A stretch of DNA of 64,000 bases from the NCBI GenBank assembly GCA_949317995.1, contig OX439037.1, forward strand, positions 22,379,182 to 22,443,181. Direction: 5' to 3'. The DNA comes from Acholoe squamosa. Its lineage: Eukaryota > Annelida > Polychaeta > Phyllodocida > Polynoidae. Both the position numbers and the translations under genes were made by a program. This document shows, in pieces, positions 10,889 through 21,900 of this stretch. The notes beneath the pieces were generated by a model. That model was not told the DNA's origin and did not search any database. It saw nothing but the letters and a program-made list of their open reading frames with translations. Position 1 is the first letter of the stretch, and the number at the start of each line of letters is the position of its first letter.

Positions 10889-11460
10889 GCCGTGTGCGCT
10901 GTCGCTGTCCGCTGCCGGGCGACGAGGTGTATTATACACAAACATAACAGCAAGACACTTCTTTTTTCGCCGTGTGCGCTGTCGCTGTCCGCTGCCGGGC
11001 GCAGAAGGAGGAGACGCGGTGGTCTAGCGGTTAGCACGTTGCGCTCAGCCGTGAGAGGTCCGCGGATCGATTCCCGGCCCGGATGCGTCTTTTTTCGCCG
11101 TGTGCGCTGTTTGCTGGTACCACTGCGGGATCGATGCGATATACCGAGTGAGGGAGGTGGGGCCGGGGACCAGCCAATGTGCGCTGTCGCTGTCCGCTAC
11201 CGGGCGACGAGGTGTATAATACACAAACATAACAGCAAGACGCATCTCTTTTTCGCCGTGTGCGCTGTCGCTGTCCGCTGCCGGGCGAGGTGTATTCTAC
11301 ACAAACATAACAGCGAGACGCATCTCTTTTTCGCCGTGTGCGCTGTCGCTCTCCGCTGCCGGGCGAGGAGGTGTATGTACACTATTTTTTGTCGTGTGCC
11401 GCTGCCAAGGCTAGCCGAGACTGTCGCTGTCCGCTGCCGGGCCAGGAGGTGTTTGTACCT
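10889..11460. repeat. ~80-bp tandem/clustered repeat with CGCTGTCCGCTGCCGGGC core
   Basis: The core CGCTGTCGCTGTCCGCTGC plus CGGGCGA recurs at about 10893, 10975, 11179, 11260 and 11338, with spacing close to 80 bp in the last three. Each core is followed by GGTGTAT...ACACAAACATAACAGC and a CTCTTTTTCGCC stretch. Long open frames across it on both strands are by-products of the repeat. Confidence 0.75.
11012..11095 (+). tRNA. tRNA-like sequence with pol III terminator, probably a pseudogene or SINE head
   Basis: The ends AGACGCG and TGCGTCT can pair as a seven-base acceptor stem with one G-T wobble. TGGTCTAGCGGTTAGC matches the A box and D arm, and GGATCGATTCC matches the B box and T loop. 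A run of six T follows at once, as for a pol III terminator. The anticodon arm pairs poorly, so no isotype is assigned. It is embedded in the ~80-bp repeat cluster. Confidence 0.4.
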
Positions 11461-11579
11461 GTGTACACACACTATGGCTGGCTTCGAATCCCGGGGAGGG
11501 GGAATAATTTTTGTTTTCAACTTGAATTTATTGGTATTCTATTGATTATTTATTGGTTTCGTGGTATAAAATAAGTAGT

Positions 11580-11652
11580 CAATGGATAATTCATGACTCG
11601 TGTGTGTTAGCAAAGGCTAATAACACACACTCGTCATGAATTATCCATTGGT
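11580..11652. repeat. Near-perfect hairpin (TCAATGGATAATTCATGA arms)
   Basis: Arms of about 30 bp, CAATGGATAATTCATGA plus TGTGTGTTA and its reverse complement, separated by a few bases. Such hairpins are common ends of small foldback elements. Confidence 0.65.
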
Positions 11653-12862
11653 TACTTGTTCACCGTCCGCATGCTTTTGAAGGGCCGCATGGGAAAATTT
11701 CATTATTCATTATTTCAAAAAAATGTGAAAAATAATCTCCAAAACATCATTGAACATGACAGCAGTGTCCAAAGGGGGACATATTTGGAATCAAATTAAA
11801 GCTTACAGTGCAAAGAATGTAAATAGCATGGTGACATCTACAAGCCATACAATTCCAGGTACTGGTAGCTATATAAGTGTAGGGAATCGTATTTACTGTG
11901 ACTATAACTATGTACCATATAGTAGTAGGATAGGGACTCTTCGGGAGCGTCTCTCACGAGAGGGCACCACTGGTGGCCTCAAGGCTGTGTGATGTAGGGG
12001 GCGGACCAGAGGGCGCTCAGTGTGGAACCAATCAACCGTAACGAGAGGTATATATTCTGCCGTGTCCAATGAAGGCTTAAAGGGGCTGGTAGACATGACT
12101 ATAAGATTTGTAACCTTATTTTCTGGAAAGAGAAACACACAAGGAAAATTTTCATAACCGTTTTTCAATGCCCCAGACATGTTTGCTTACTGTAGAACAG
12201 GTCCTAGAAAAAGTTAGAGGTTCAAGTGGATGACTCATGGTCACGTTACCCTATGTATGAATTCATTATAACCATGAGAATGGTAAATAGTCTGCAATAA
12301 GGACAAATACACATTATAACAAGAATACCCGATTGATAATTGTATATATTATGATTTATTATATGAAACATGTAATAGATGGAATGTGGACATTATTAAT
12401 CCACCGTTAAGGCTGGCGCCACGGCACCAGCATAATTCTAAGAAAGCCAAAGGATTACACCCTCATAAAACGCCAAGCATTAATATCTACCCTTACCCTA
12501 TAACCATATATGGTCATATACATAAAACTGGAGTCAGAAACCAATGACCTGACTGCTTTTACACCTTTAATGAATTATATACTTACCATATATGGGCATA
12601 GATATTAAAAACCTTCAGTCAAGTTGTGTGACCGCTTTCACACCTCAGGCCCGCCAGGCGGCACCCCCTGAGGCTGGTGAAATGTCCTGTTGCAGCTAGC
12701 TTTACTACCATGTGATACTCCCCACCAATAATATGCTTTGTTTACTACATGTACCAACTGGTCACCATGGAGACACTGACTTCCTGTGCTGCCCCAGGGT
12801 TGGGATATAAACCCTGGAGTAGCCCTTGGAGATCAGCAGTCCCCTCCAGGTGGTCACTATTG
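11653..12862. other. Non-coding stretch upstream of the 1.5-kb TIR element
   Basis: No exon recognised. Two diverged copies of an ATATATGG(T/G)CATA-containing segment lie at 12490-12650. Otherwise nothing is seen. Confidence 0.45.
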
Positions 12863-13385
12863 CAGGGGTAGACACTAACACTGGCCCGGGGCCAGTGATA
12901 ATTATTTTATTGGCTCGGCCAATAAAATAGTCATATAAGGGGAATAGATGCAATGGAATGTGGCAAAATGGGTAGACTTGCCCACATAAAAGTCCTTAGC
13001 ATGCACATAGGATTAGACTGAGACCAATAGCTTTGGCAAGTCTAAAGTATCTGGATCAAGGGTTTGAGGTTGCTTCGTTAAAAGTTTTAAGGAGAAAACC
13101 CAGTTTCATATTTCAAATGTAACAGACATATTTCTCATGTAACAAGAGTTTTTTAAATGCCAGGGCTTGTTAAAATCATTATTCAATACAATGAGACAAC
13201 TCCCATTTGTTAGGTGGAAGCTGTACATGTATTTGGGTGTAAAGGTAAAATACACAGATTGTCTCAAGGTGAGTTTGGCCTTAAGAGAAATAGCCATGTG
13301 CATGCACAAACACCTGGATGGACCAGGTATAATATAACCCTCTTAATTAGGTAGTAATTGTGTACAGTGAGCCAGAACGTTCAGT

Positions 13386-13680
13386 GCAATTGAATACTAA
13401 AACTAACCTGAGTAGTTTAATATGAATTATTCCTAAGAACAATGGCATTAAGCCATAGGGGTAGCTATGATATATTAGAATCTTGCTTGCATATTATCAT
13501 TCTTACAGCAACTGCCGTGGAGGTAGGAGCTACCCCTAAGACCCATTGAACACTAAACCTAAATTGTGTAGTTTAATAGGAATTGTTCCTAAGAGCAATG
13601 GCATTAAGCCATAGGGGTAGCTATGCTATATTAGGGCCTTGCCTGCATGTTATCATTCTTACAGCAACCGCCGTGGAAAC
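13386..13680. repeat. Tandem duplication, ~156-bp unit
   Basis: GGCATTAAGCCATAGGGGTA occurs at 13444 and again 156 bp on. Both units run from AGTTTAATA(T/G)GAATT through CATTCTTACAGCAAC(T/C)GCCG. Confidence 0.8.
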
Positions 13681-13725
13681 TCTATTAGAACTGTAACTAT
13701 AGAACTAAAGAATGATAACGGACAT

Positions 13726-14085
13726 TTCCATTGGTGCCGTTGACATTTCTGTTTGATGTCTACATTGCCTAGCAACAGGTCTAGGAGGTATTTGACCATG
13801 CCTTCCCCCCCCCCCAATTAGACCCTGGGGATTCCGTTGGTGCTGTTGACATTTCTGTCTGACATCTACATTGCCTAGCAACAGGTATAGGAGGTATTTG
13901 ACCATGCCTACTCCCCCTACTTTAATAGACCCTGGGGATTCCATCGGTGCCATTGACATTTCTGTTTGACATCTACATTGCCTAGCAATAGATGTAGGAG
14001 GTATTTGACCATGCCTACCCACCCTAATTAGACCCTGGGGTTTCCATTGGTGCTGTTGACATTTCTGTCTGACGTCTACAATGTC
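13726..14085. repeat. Tandem repeat, ~105-bp unit, about four copies
   Basis: TTGACATTTCTGT recurs at 13740, 13846, 13953 and 14056 (steps about 106, 107 and 103). Each is followed by CTACATTGCCTAGCAA and GGAGGTATTTGACCATGCC, except the last, partial copy. Confidence 0.85.
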
Positions 14086-14358
14086 CAAATAAAACATCTA
14101 AGAAAACACCTTCTTAGATATCGTTACTCAATATATTTTGTCAGTATAGCATCACTTAGTATGATCATTTTGTATAGCCTATAGCTCTTTGAACAAAGAA
14201 GCCAATAAAACTTAGGGCTGTGCCCTAGCCTTAAACATTTTTTCTAGAATTCCTTTGAAATTGGCCATTTGGCCAGTAGAATCTTTGAAAATACATTGTC
14301 CTATACCAGACTACTGGCCCGGTTGGCCAAATGCCCAAAATGTTAGTGTCTACCCCTG

Positions 14359-15805
14359 CTATTGATATACTTACTCAATAAACCACATACTCTTCAAGAT
14401 TGTGCCTTAGTTGGACTCTGATCATTTATTGTGGCGCTTCCATGCCCACAATATACAGCTTTTTATTATGTATTGTCCCGTAAGATATTGCGAGGTCTTA
14501 TCTGCTCAAGATAGGTGTGATACATAGTATAAAAATCAGCAGAATCGAAAAAATTGGGTAGGTTGGTCGATCAATCATTTTTATGATAGACGGTTTGTTA
14601 TGAATAACCTTTCTTAATTACCTAATCAGGTCTTTAGTAGTCATAACATAGGCGAGCTCCCATTATAATTTACACTCAAATACAGCTCATTTGCATGTTA
14701 TTATGGTGTCCCGCACTGAATTATTGCTGTGCTGTGATTGGTTGAAAAGATTTTTCTCTCTTTGATCCAATGTTTTGAATTTAGTTGACTGTTTTTACAA
14801 TAGGTAGTGTGCAGATATACGCTGGGCATCTGCGGTCTGTATAACTACCGCAGGCATAGGGCTCCACCCCCCAAACCCTCTCCCCTTACTTCCTCCTGTG
14901 TCAAGGTCAGGTCACAGACAGGGAGAGAAAGGATTATAGAAATATAATCTTGTTATATCAAAGAGATTCTTATCCTAATTCCTTAATTGGGGGTGATTAG
15001 TGGATGTTTATTCTGCACTCTGACTGTCTCAGTCTCATTTCACACTCTCCCCCACATATTCAGATAACCTGTCAATGATAACATCTGCTGGGACAGTGTG
15101 CTCACTCATGCACATCCAACAGTTTCCAACAAGTTGTAGTGGGAGAGTAGCGGGAGCGGAATTCAGGGGTAGGTTTCCAGCCTAGTGCAGATAGGGCCTG
15201 GGTGGGACTTAGTTCTTTCAATACTCACTAGAGAGTGCCACCTCACTGCAGGCTCACTACATGTGCCTATTCTCATGGCAAACTGGGTCCTATTCTGATG
15301 GGAAACTGTGGCTTGTTTATGGGTATGGACCACTAAATTTGACATGATGACATGGCCATTTCTTAAAATCGACATGTGACATGGGCCTTAGTGACATGAG
15401 GCAAAACAATTAGTGACATGACATAGATGCTTTCTTAAATTCGACATGGGACATGATAGGCCCTTAGAGGTAATATGGGACATTTGGATTTAAGTGACAT
15501 GGGGGACCCCCCATCCACACCCCTTGTTTCATGAGGTTACATATATATGTAACACAGCTGGGGAATTTTGTAATTTCTATCGCCTCCCCCAATTCTTTAC
15601 AATTGGACAGACCCCTAATGTCTTACTTGTTTAAGTGTTTTTTTCTTTCTTTATTATTACAAGGAAACATAATTCTGGGTGCATAAAGTTATGTACTGAA
15701 GACCTATCTCAGGCTACAATTGTGATTTAAAAAAGAAAGAAAAAAATTGTCATATTAAATCTTAATTTTCATTTATTTATTTCTCTATCTATATTTTTTT
15801 TATAG
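14359..15805. other. Non-coding stretch before IQCG coding exon 1
   Basis: No exon recognised. 15340-15520 is a further copy of the 'gacatgg...aaatcgac' repeat seen at 8540, ending in GGGGGACCCCCCATCC. The last 100 bases are a pyrimidine-rich tract leading to the exon acceptor at 15804-15805. Confidence 0.45.
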
Positions 15806-15925
15806 ATGTTGGGTGGTGTGGAGGCTATCCACCTGTCAACCGTCATTGAAGATGCGGTTGACCAACTTGCTGTCCTGGGGAGGATAATGCCAGTGTCCTT
15901 TGAGGAGAAACCAGACGCTGAGGAG
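15806..15925 (+). CDS. IQCG: IQCG coding exon 1
   Basis: 40 codons starting [20 protein letters not shown], phase 0 out at donor GTACGT. The acceptor TATAG abuts the ATG. A MITE end starts about five bases past the exon border. Confidence 0.85.
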
Positions 15926-18900
15926 GTACGTATCCATAATCTCTCGCGTATAAGACGTGTCTTATACGCAAGGTTTTATTTCTCCTTGGATCCACAAGGG
16001 GGACACTACGAGCTTCATTTTGATATGTTACACTCCCTCTAAATCATATGACAAAGTGTGGTCCAGGAGGTTCCAGGGTGTCTTAGCTACACATAGCTTT
16101 TTAAATTTTCAAAATCCTTTCAGTAGAACAAAAGTTATGATTTTTTTTTTGGATTTTTTTGGACCATACTCTAATGTGCAGTCACTGAAAAATAATATAT
16201 TAAGAATGATTGCTTGATTTAACGTCCCTTATTGGAATTCTTTCCTTTATTGGAATTCTTTCCTTTAGGAATTCCTCAATACCCCTATCATACAGCCTTA
16301 ATTGCTTTTTGATCAAAGGTACCTAGAGTAGACCTCGGTATATAAGACTTAAAGCCCTATGGTAAAAGTCCTAATGCCTCAACACTACCCACAGTGTCTT
16401 ACTCTAAGTACATACTGGTATGCAGCCTGGCAAATATCCTTAACCCTAGTCAGGGCTCTCACACTAAGACCCATGTTTTTCACACTCAATTCTCATCCAG
16501 AATGCCAACAGTGACTGTATGGTGCGGGATTTAATTGTCTCTGACGACTACAGCCCCTAGCCAGGGCTCTGACACTAAGACCCATGTTTTTCACACTCCA
16601 GACACAGGTCCCTAACCCTTCAAGCATAATACACTTGTGCTGTGTGTTAATGGCATCATTGCTGGAGTCCTTGTAAATAACCCTTCTTGGTGATTTCATA
16701 TATCATAAAGTTAAGACGTTCCTTTAGCACCTGTAGGCTCACTGTCTCCACTCCTCCCCCCACCCCCACCCCCACCCCCACACACACCTCCCAATCACCT
16801 CGTCAGGTCAGCATGATACATGAGTGCAACCATATGACGCTATTAAATCAGTAATATTGTTATTTATTTATATCAGCCTATACTACCCCCTGTGCAATGT
16901 ATATGTACAGTGGCTCAGATCGCTGGGAACCTTTATTCCGAGGTAGCAGGTTGTCCCATGGGTGCGGCCATTGCTGGAGCTTGTTACCAGCGAGTTCTAC
17001 TGATAAGACCTATAAGATGGGTACCAGTTGGCCCCCGAAGGACCGCAGTGAATAGATTGGAGTTCTCTCATTGGCTAATAATTAAACCTGCTATGTCCGT
17101 ATAGGTATTGGCATGATGCATGAGTGCACTATGAACACTGTGAACTTTAAGAGTACACTTCTGTGTTTAAATACAAAGGAGTGCATTAATGTTGTCATGA
17201 TACATAAATGCACTCTTTGCAACCAACTACCTCTAAGCTATCACAATATAATTCATTCTTATGATGTACAAAATTAGCCCTGGTGAGTAAGCTAGCTGTG
17301 GAGGAACGAGATTAGTTTTTTTTTTTTTACCACACTCACTCGAAGTGACGATATAAAATTCTAAAATCGCAGCCCTGGTGAGTAACTTATCATTGCAAAG
17401 TGTATCTAATAGTATAGGGCCTAGGGAAATTGATGCAGGAATGCAGCATTACTTGGAAGGATTATGTGCCCTTTAGGGATGGCATGATGCGTTAATGAAC
17501 CATCGGCCCTTTAGGGGTGGCATGATGCGTTAATGAACCATCGGCCCTTTAGGGGTGGCATGATGCGTTAATGAACCTTCGGCCCTTTAGGGGTGGCATG
17601 ATGCATTAATGAACCATTGGCCCTTTAGGGGTGGCATGATGCGTTAATGTATCTTAAGCCTATTAGGGGTGGCATGATGCGTTAATGAACCATCGGCCCT
17701 TTAGGGGTGGCATGATGCGTTAATGTATCTTAAGCCTATTAGGGGTGGCATGATGCGTTAATGTTTCTTAAGCCTATTAGGGGTGGCATGATGCGTTAAT
17801 GAACCATCAGCCCTTTAGGGGTGGCATGATGCGTTAATGTATCTTAAGCCTATTAGGGGTGGCAAGATGCCTTGATTCACACTTATCCCTTTAGGGGTGA
17901 CATGATGCATTAATGTACCACAAGCCCCTTTAGGGGTCGCATGATACCTTGATTCAGAGTCAGCCCTTTAGGGGTGGACATGATGCATCGATTGTCCTTT
18001 AGTCCTTTAAGAGCGGCATGATGCTTTGAGGTACCATTAGCCTTTTTGGGGTGGCATGATGCCTTGATGCATATAGTTAACACATAAGGGCAGACATGAT
18101 GCATTAATGTTCCTTTAGCCCTTTAGGGATGGCATGATGCCTTGATGGTTAACACTTTAGGGGAGGTATAATGCATTAATGTACCATTTGCCCATTAGGG
18201 ATGGCAAGATGCATTAATGTACCATTAGCCATTTATGGGTGGCATGCTGCATTAATGTACCATTAGCACTTTAGGTAAGGCCACCCTTAAAGATATGTTT
18301 GTTTCCTGTCCAGAGGCCTAGTGGATTTCTTTTTGTGAGAATGGGAAATTTTTTTCCTGGGTTCTGAAAAGTTATTTATTTGTTTCGTCCATCAGCATAA
18401 CAATCTAGGTTTCCAATCACTAAATCTTCGAACATGATAGCAAATTCATGCCTTCCCTGCTTACGATGACTAATAAAAATATTTTAAAAAAAAAGTAATT
18501 TTCCCTCCCTCCCTTATGGGTCTGAAAAATCCCACCCTCTGGACACAAAACGGTGTCGCATGCAGAATGTCGCCACCATGCAAAATGTTTCCAGCGTTCT
18601 CCTAACAGACTTTGCAACCTCTAAATTGTATGGCACTAGGATTGAAAGATCTGCTTGGAGAGTGATAAAGGTTGCTTAATCTCGAAACAAATAGTTTTTT
18701 CATTGAAAGGAAGAAACCACGATAATATCCCTCTCCTCTTATAGAAATTGAAAAAAACAACAACCCTAATGATACTCCCCCTACGCGGTAGAAGTATGAT
18801 TAATGCAAAGTGTAACTTGATTTTCCGTGGAAACATTTCTCAAGGAGCGACATTTTGCATATTACACCGGACATATTTTTAAGGGTGGCCTATTACCCTG

Positions 18901-21900
18901 ACAGGCATGATGCACTCTATCTCATCAACCATCAGGAATATGGGTTGAAAAGTTTGTCAGTAATTTTTCACTAATTGTCAGCACCCCCCCCCCTAAGTTC
19001 TTGACCGATCACAATATATATATAGTCAATATAATTATGTCAGTAATCACTCACTATTTGTCAGCAATTGCTCAAAATATGTCAGCAGTTACTCACTATT
19101 TGTCAGCCATTAGTTAATTTAAGTCTACTAATATATGTCAGTAATTACTCACCATATGTCAGTAATTAATCAAAATATGTCAGTACTTACCAACTATTAT
19201 TTGTCAGCAATTCGTCAGAAAATGGCAGTAATTAGTCACTAATTGTCAACAATTAATCACTATTTGTCAGAAATAAGTCAATATATGTCACTAATTACTA
19301 CATATTTATAATAGTAAAGAATTCACTACGGCTCTGCGGTATATTTCTCAAGCCTTCTTACAATCCTGAACATGTGCATCCTCATAGATCATTGGGAAAC
19401 CTTTCATATGATTTATGTTATTTACATAAATCAGGGAGTCGGGGGGACTTGGAGGATATTCCCCTGTTTGCGGAGGAGGACGTTTGTAAAGATTGACTTT
19501 GGCTTATCCTAGATTATTATTTTTTTTTTCACAAATCAGATTGTTGGTGGAGATATCAAGGATTTGGTGAGTGGTCAGAAGGAACTTGAAGATCGCTATG
19601 AGAATGCGCTCACCAAGAAGAATGGACTTAGCAGGGCAGGTCGGTCAATGGCTGACCAGAAGGCTACTGCGCACCGTGAAGGTGCCGCTGCTGCTGCTGA
19701 TCTGAAAAATAGTACTCATGTGTTTTCACGCAGCCTCAAGCAAAGTCCCCTCACACCGGACAACCTTGAGAAGGTCCAGGCAGATAGGTAAGCACCATGC
19801 TAAGAAACTCACACTTTACAACAGAGAGAAGTTCCAGACCTACGATTTATTCCCAAATACAATCAAATCTGTCAATCTAGACAATTAAGGTCTATGTGAA
19901 CTGTTCAGGTCCATGATCTTAATCATTTTTATTTGTATTGAAAAGTTCTATTCACTTTCTTGTAGGGCATTCTTAGAGCGCGTTTTACATGGCACCCTTC
20001 TGGAAATCTCACAGACAGGAAACTTTCAAACTCTGATTGAGGCAGTCAGGACAGAGAAAGAAAAGAAAGCCAAACTCCAAGACACTATTCACAAGTAAGT
20101 TATATGTGGAGATAGATATAGACAGGAGTGCATGACCACATGACAGTGCTCCTCTGTTTCAGCAATTTACACTTTCGGGTACTCAGCCCTTAGGTTAATT
20201 GTCATGCTATTGCCTGAGGTCTCGCGAAAACGGAGATTGATGCCACGGTAGTTGTAGATCTATGAAGAATTGGTTCAATCCTACATTGTTTTCTATCGTT
20301 TATGATTTTCATATTTTGAATAGCACTGACCAACACTAAAAACAAAGTGATCTCTTGTAATAGGTACAGCATTAATGGATTGGTGTAAAACTGCAGTTGG
20401 CTGACCCTAAAACTACCATTAAACTGTCAGGCAATGATTAATTGTTGTCATACTTTAGAGAGGAGGAGGGACGTAAGAGAGTGAAGATGTTACAGCGACA
20501 ACTGTTGGAGGTACGCAAGGAAAAGGAGCAGGAACTTCAGCAACGCAATGAGGCCATAGCGCATCTCAAGGATCAACTTCAAGAAACAAAGGCTAAGACC
20601 AATATGGAAGGTACAAAGAAATTTTATAGACAGATACATGCCCTTCCAGATATATGTAGATATTTTTTATTTTCTAATTCGTTTTATTTAATTTATCCTA
20701 GTGCCGGTCGTAAGTTTTACGCCATCTATCCGTTCGTCAAGCTCTAGCTGGACATTAAAAACCCACATGACAGAACGAACAAGGTAGATGGCGTATAAGG
20801 TGCACACTGAGTTCTTTGTGCAGTTGAAATAGGAGTTCAATACTGAATCAATGTAATTTTACCTCGCCCATAAGGTGCGCCGTAAAACCAGGAGCATCCT
20901 ATAAGTTCAAGTATGGGGTATAGTCTCATGTGTAAACCACGGTTTATACATAAGACTAAAGATTGAATACAAAAAGTATAATTAAATCTATTTGTACATC
21001 AAGAAGTTGTGCAAGGTCGTGGTGGAAGAATGATAACAGGGTCTGTAATGTATTTCAAGGTAAATACATCAAGAAGTCTTGTGAGGTGACGGTGGCACAG
21101 ACGCAGAAGCGCTGCGGGATGCAGGAGAAGGACATGAAGGAGGAGATCGAGCGACTCCGGCACAAGGTGGACGAGGAGACGCGTGTCAATGCAGAAATCG
21201 AATCCTACCTGCGCACACATCAAACTGTGAGTTGACTCTTCACCATAATGAATGCTTGGACAAGATAATAAAACAACTTGTACTCACAGAGGCCCCATTA
21301 TTAAATTGTAAATCCATATAAATTTAATTAGCGCGGCGACTAGTGAGTACTACTCGTGAGATGAGTAGACTAGTGTATGGTTCACAGTCGCCACGGTGTA
21401 AGAGATAGGGAGGCCTTGCAATCTATTTTTGTTTGTGGCTCCTCTGCTATGGACTATTCCTGCTCACTATTCTAATGTAATAACAACAGTGTGTGTACTT
21501 TACTTATCAGTGAAGGAATTTTCAGAATATATCTCATACTTTTGATTTTATTCGCAGATAAGACATTTCATCATTTGGAGCCCTATGGCAGATTAGCATT
21601 AGAGCATTTTAAGATTCAGAAATGCATCCCTGTAGCCTTTGTTTTAGAATTGTTCGTTTTGAAACTACTATATATATTGTAATGAATAGGTTGGACACAA
21701 GACCCGAGGCGTTTGTAGTAGAGTAAGGGAAAGTGACACCCGTATATTCTCTGTGTAATAAAAGGCGAGTACAAACAGCAGTTGTAATGTGTTATCAATC
21801 ATCAAACATTCATCAACGTCGTTCCTAGAGCCAACTTCGCTAGGGAGACTGGATCGGTCCACACCCAGCGACAAGTCGAGGTTGACTAAAGGAGGCGGCC

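Larger units (their letters stand above)
12863..14358. mobile_element. 1.5-kb non-autonomous TIR element carrying internal tandem repeats
   Basis: The left end CAGGGGTAGACACTAACA and the reversed right end are identical over 18 bp. The direct repeat CTATTG flanks it (12857-12862 and 14359-14364). Near both ends there is a GGCCCGG block. Inside are a duplicated ~156-bp unit (13386-13680) and a ~105-bp unit in four copies (13726-14085). CAGGG ends are hAT-like but the 6-bp duplication is not the usual 8, so the superfamily is left open. No transposase. Confidence 0.8.

Noticed and set aside
11012-11095. Functional tRNA gene
   Set aside because: The acceptor stem and boxes are good but the anticodon arm does not fold and it lies inside a repeat array; kept as tRNA-like only.
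10892-11545. 217-residue open frame on the plus strand, and mirrored frames on the minus strand
   Set aside because: It is made of translated ~80-bp repeats (CAVAVRCRA-type motif) with tRNA-like sequence inside; both strands are open because of the repeat. Not a gene.
13705-14097. 130-residue frame with repeated peptides
   Set aside because: Translation of four ~105-bp tandem units inside a TIR element.
17462-18285. CRISPR-like regular array
   Set aside because: The 38-bp units are contiguous tandem repeats with no unique spacers, in an animal intron.
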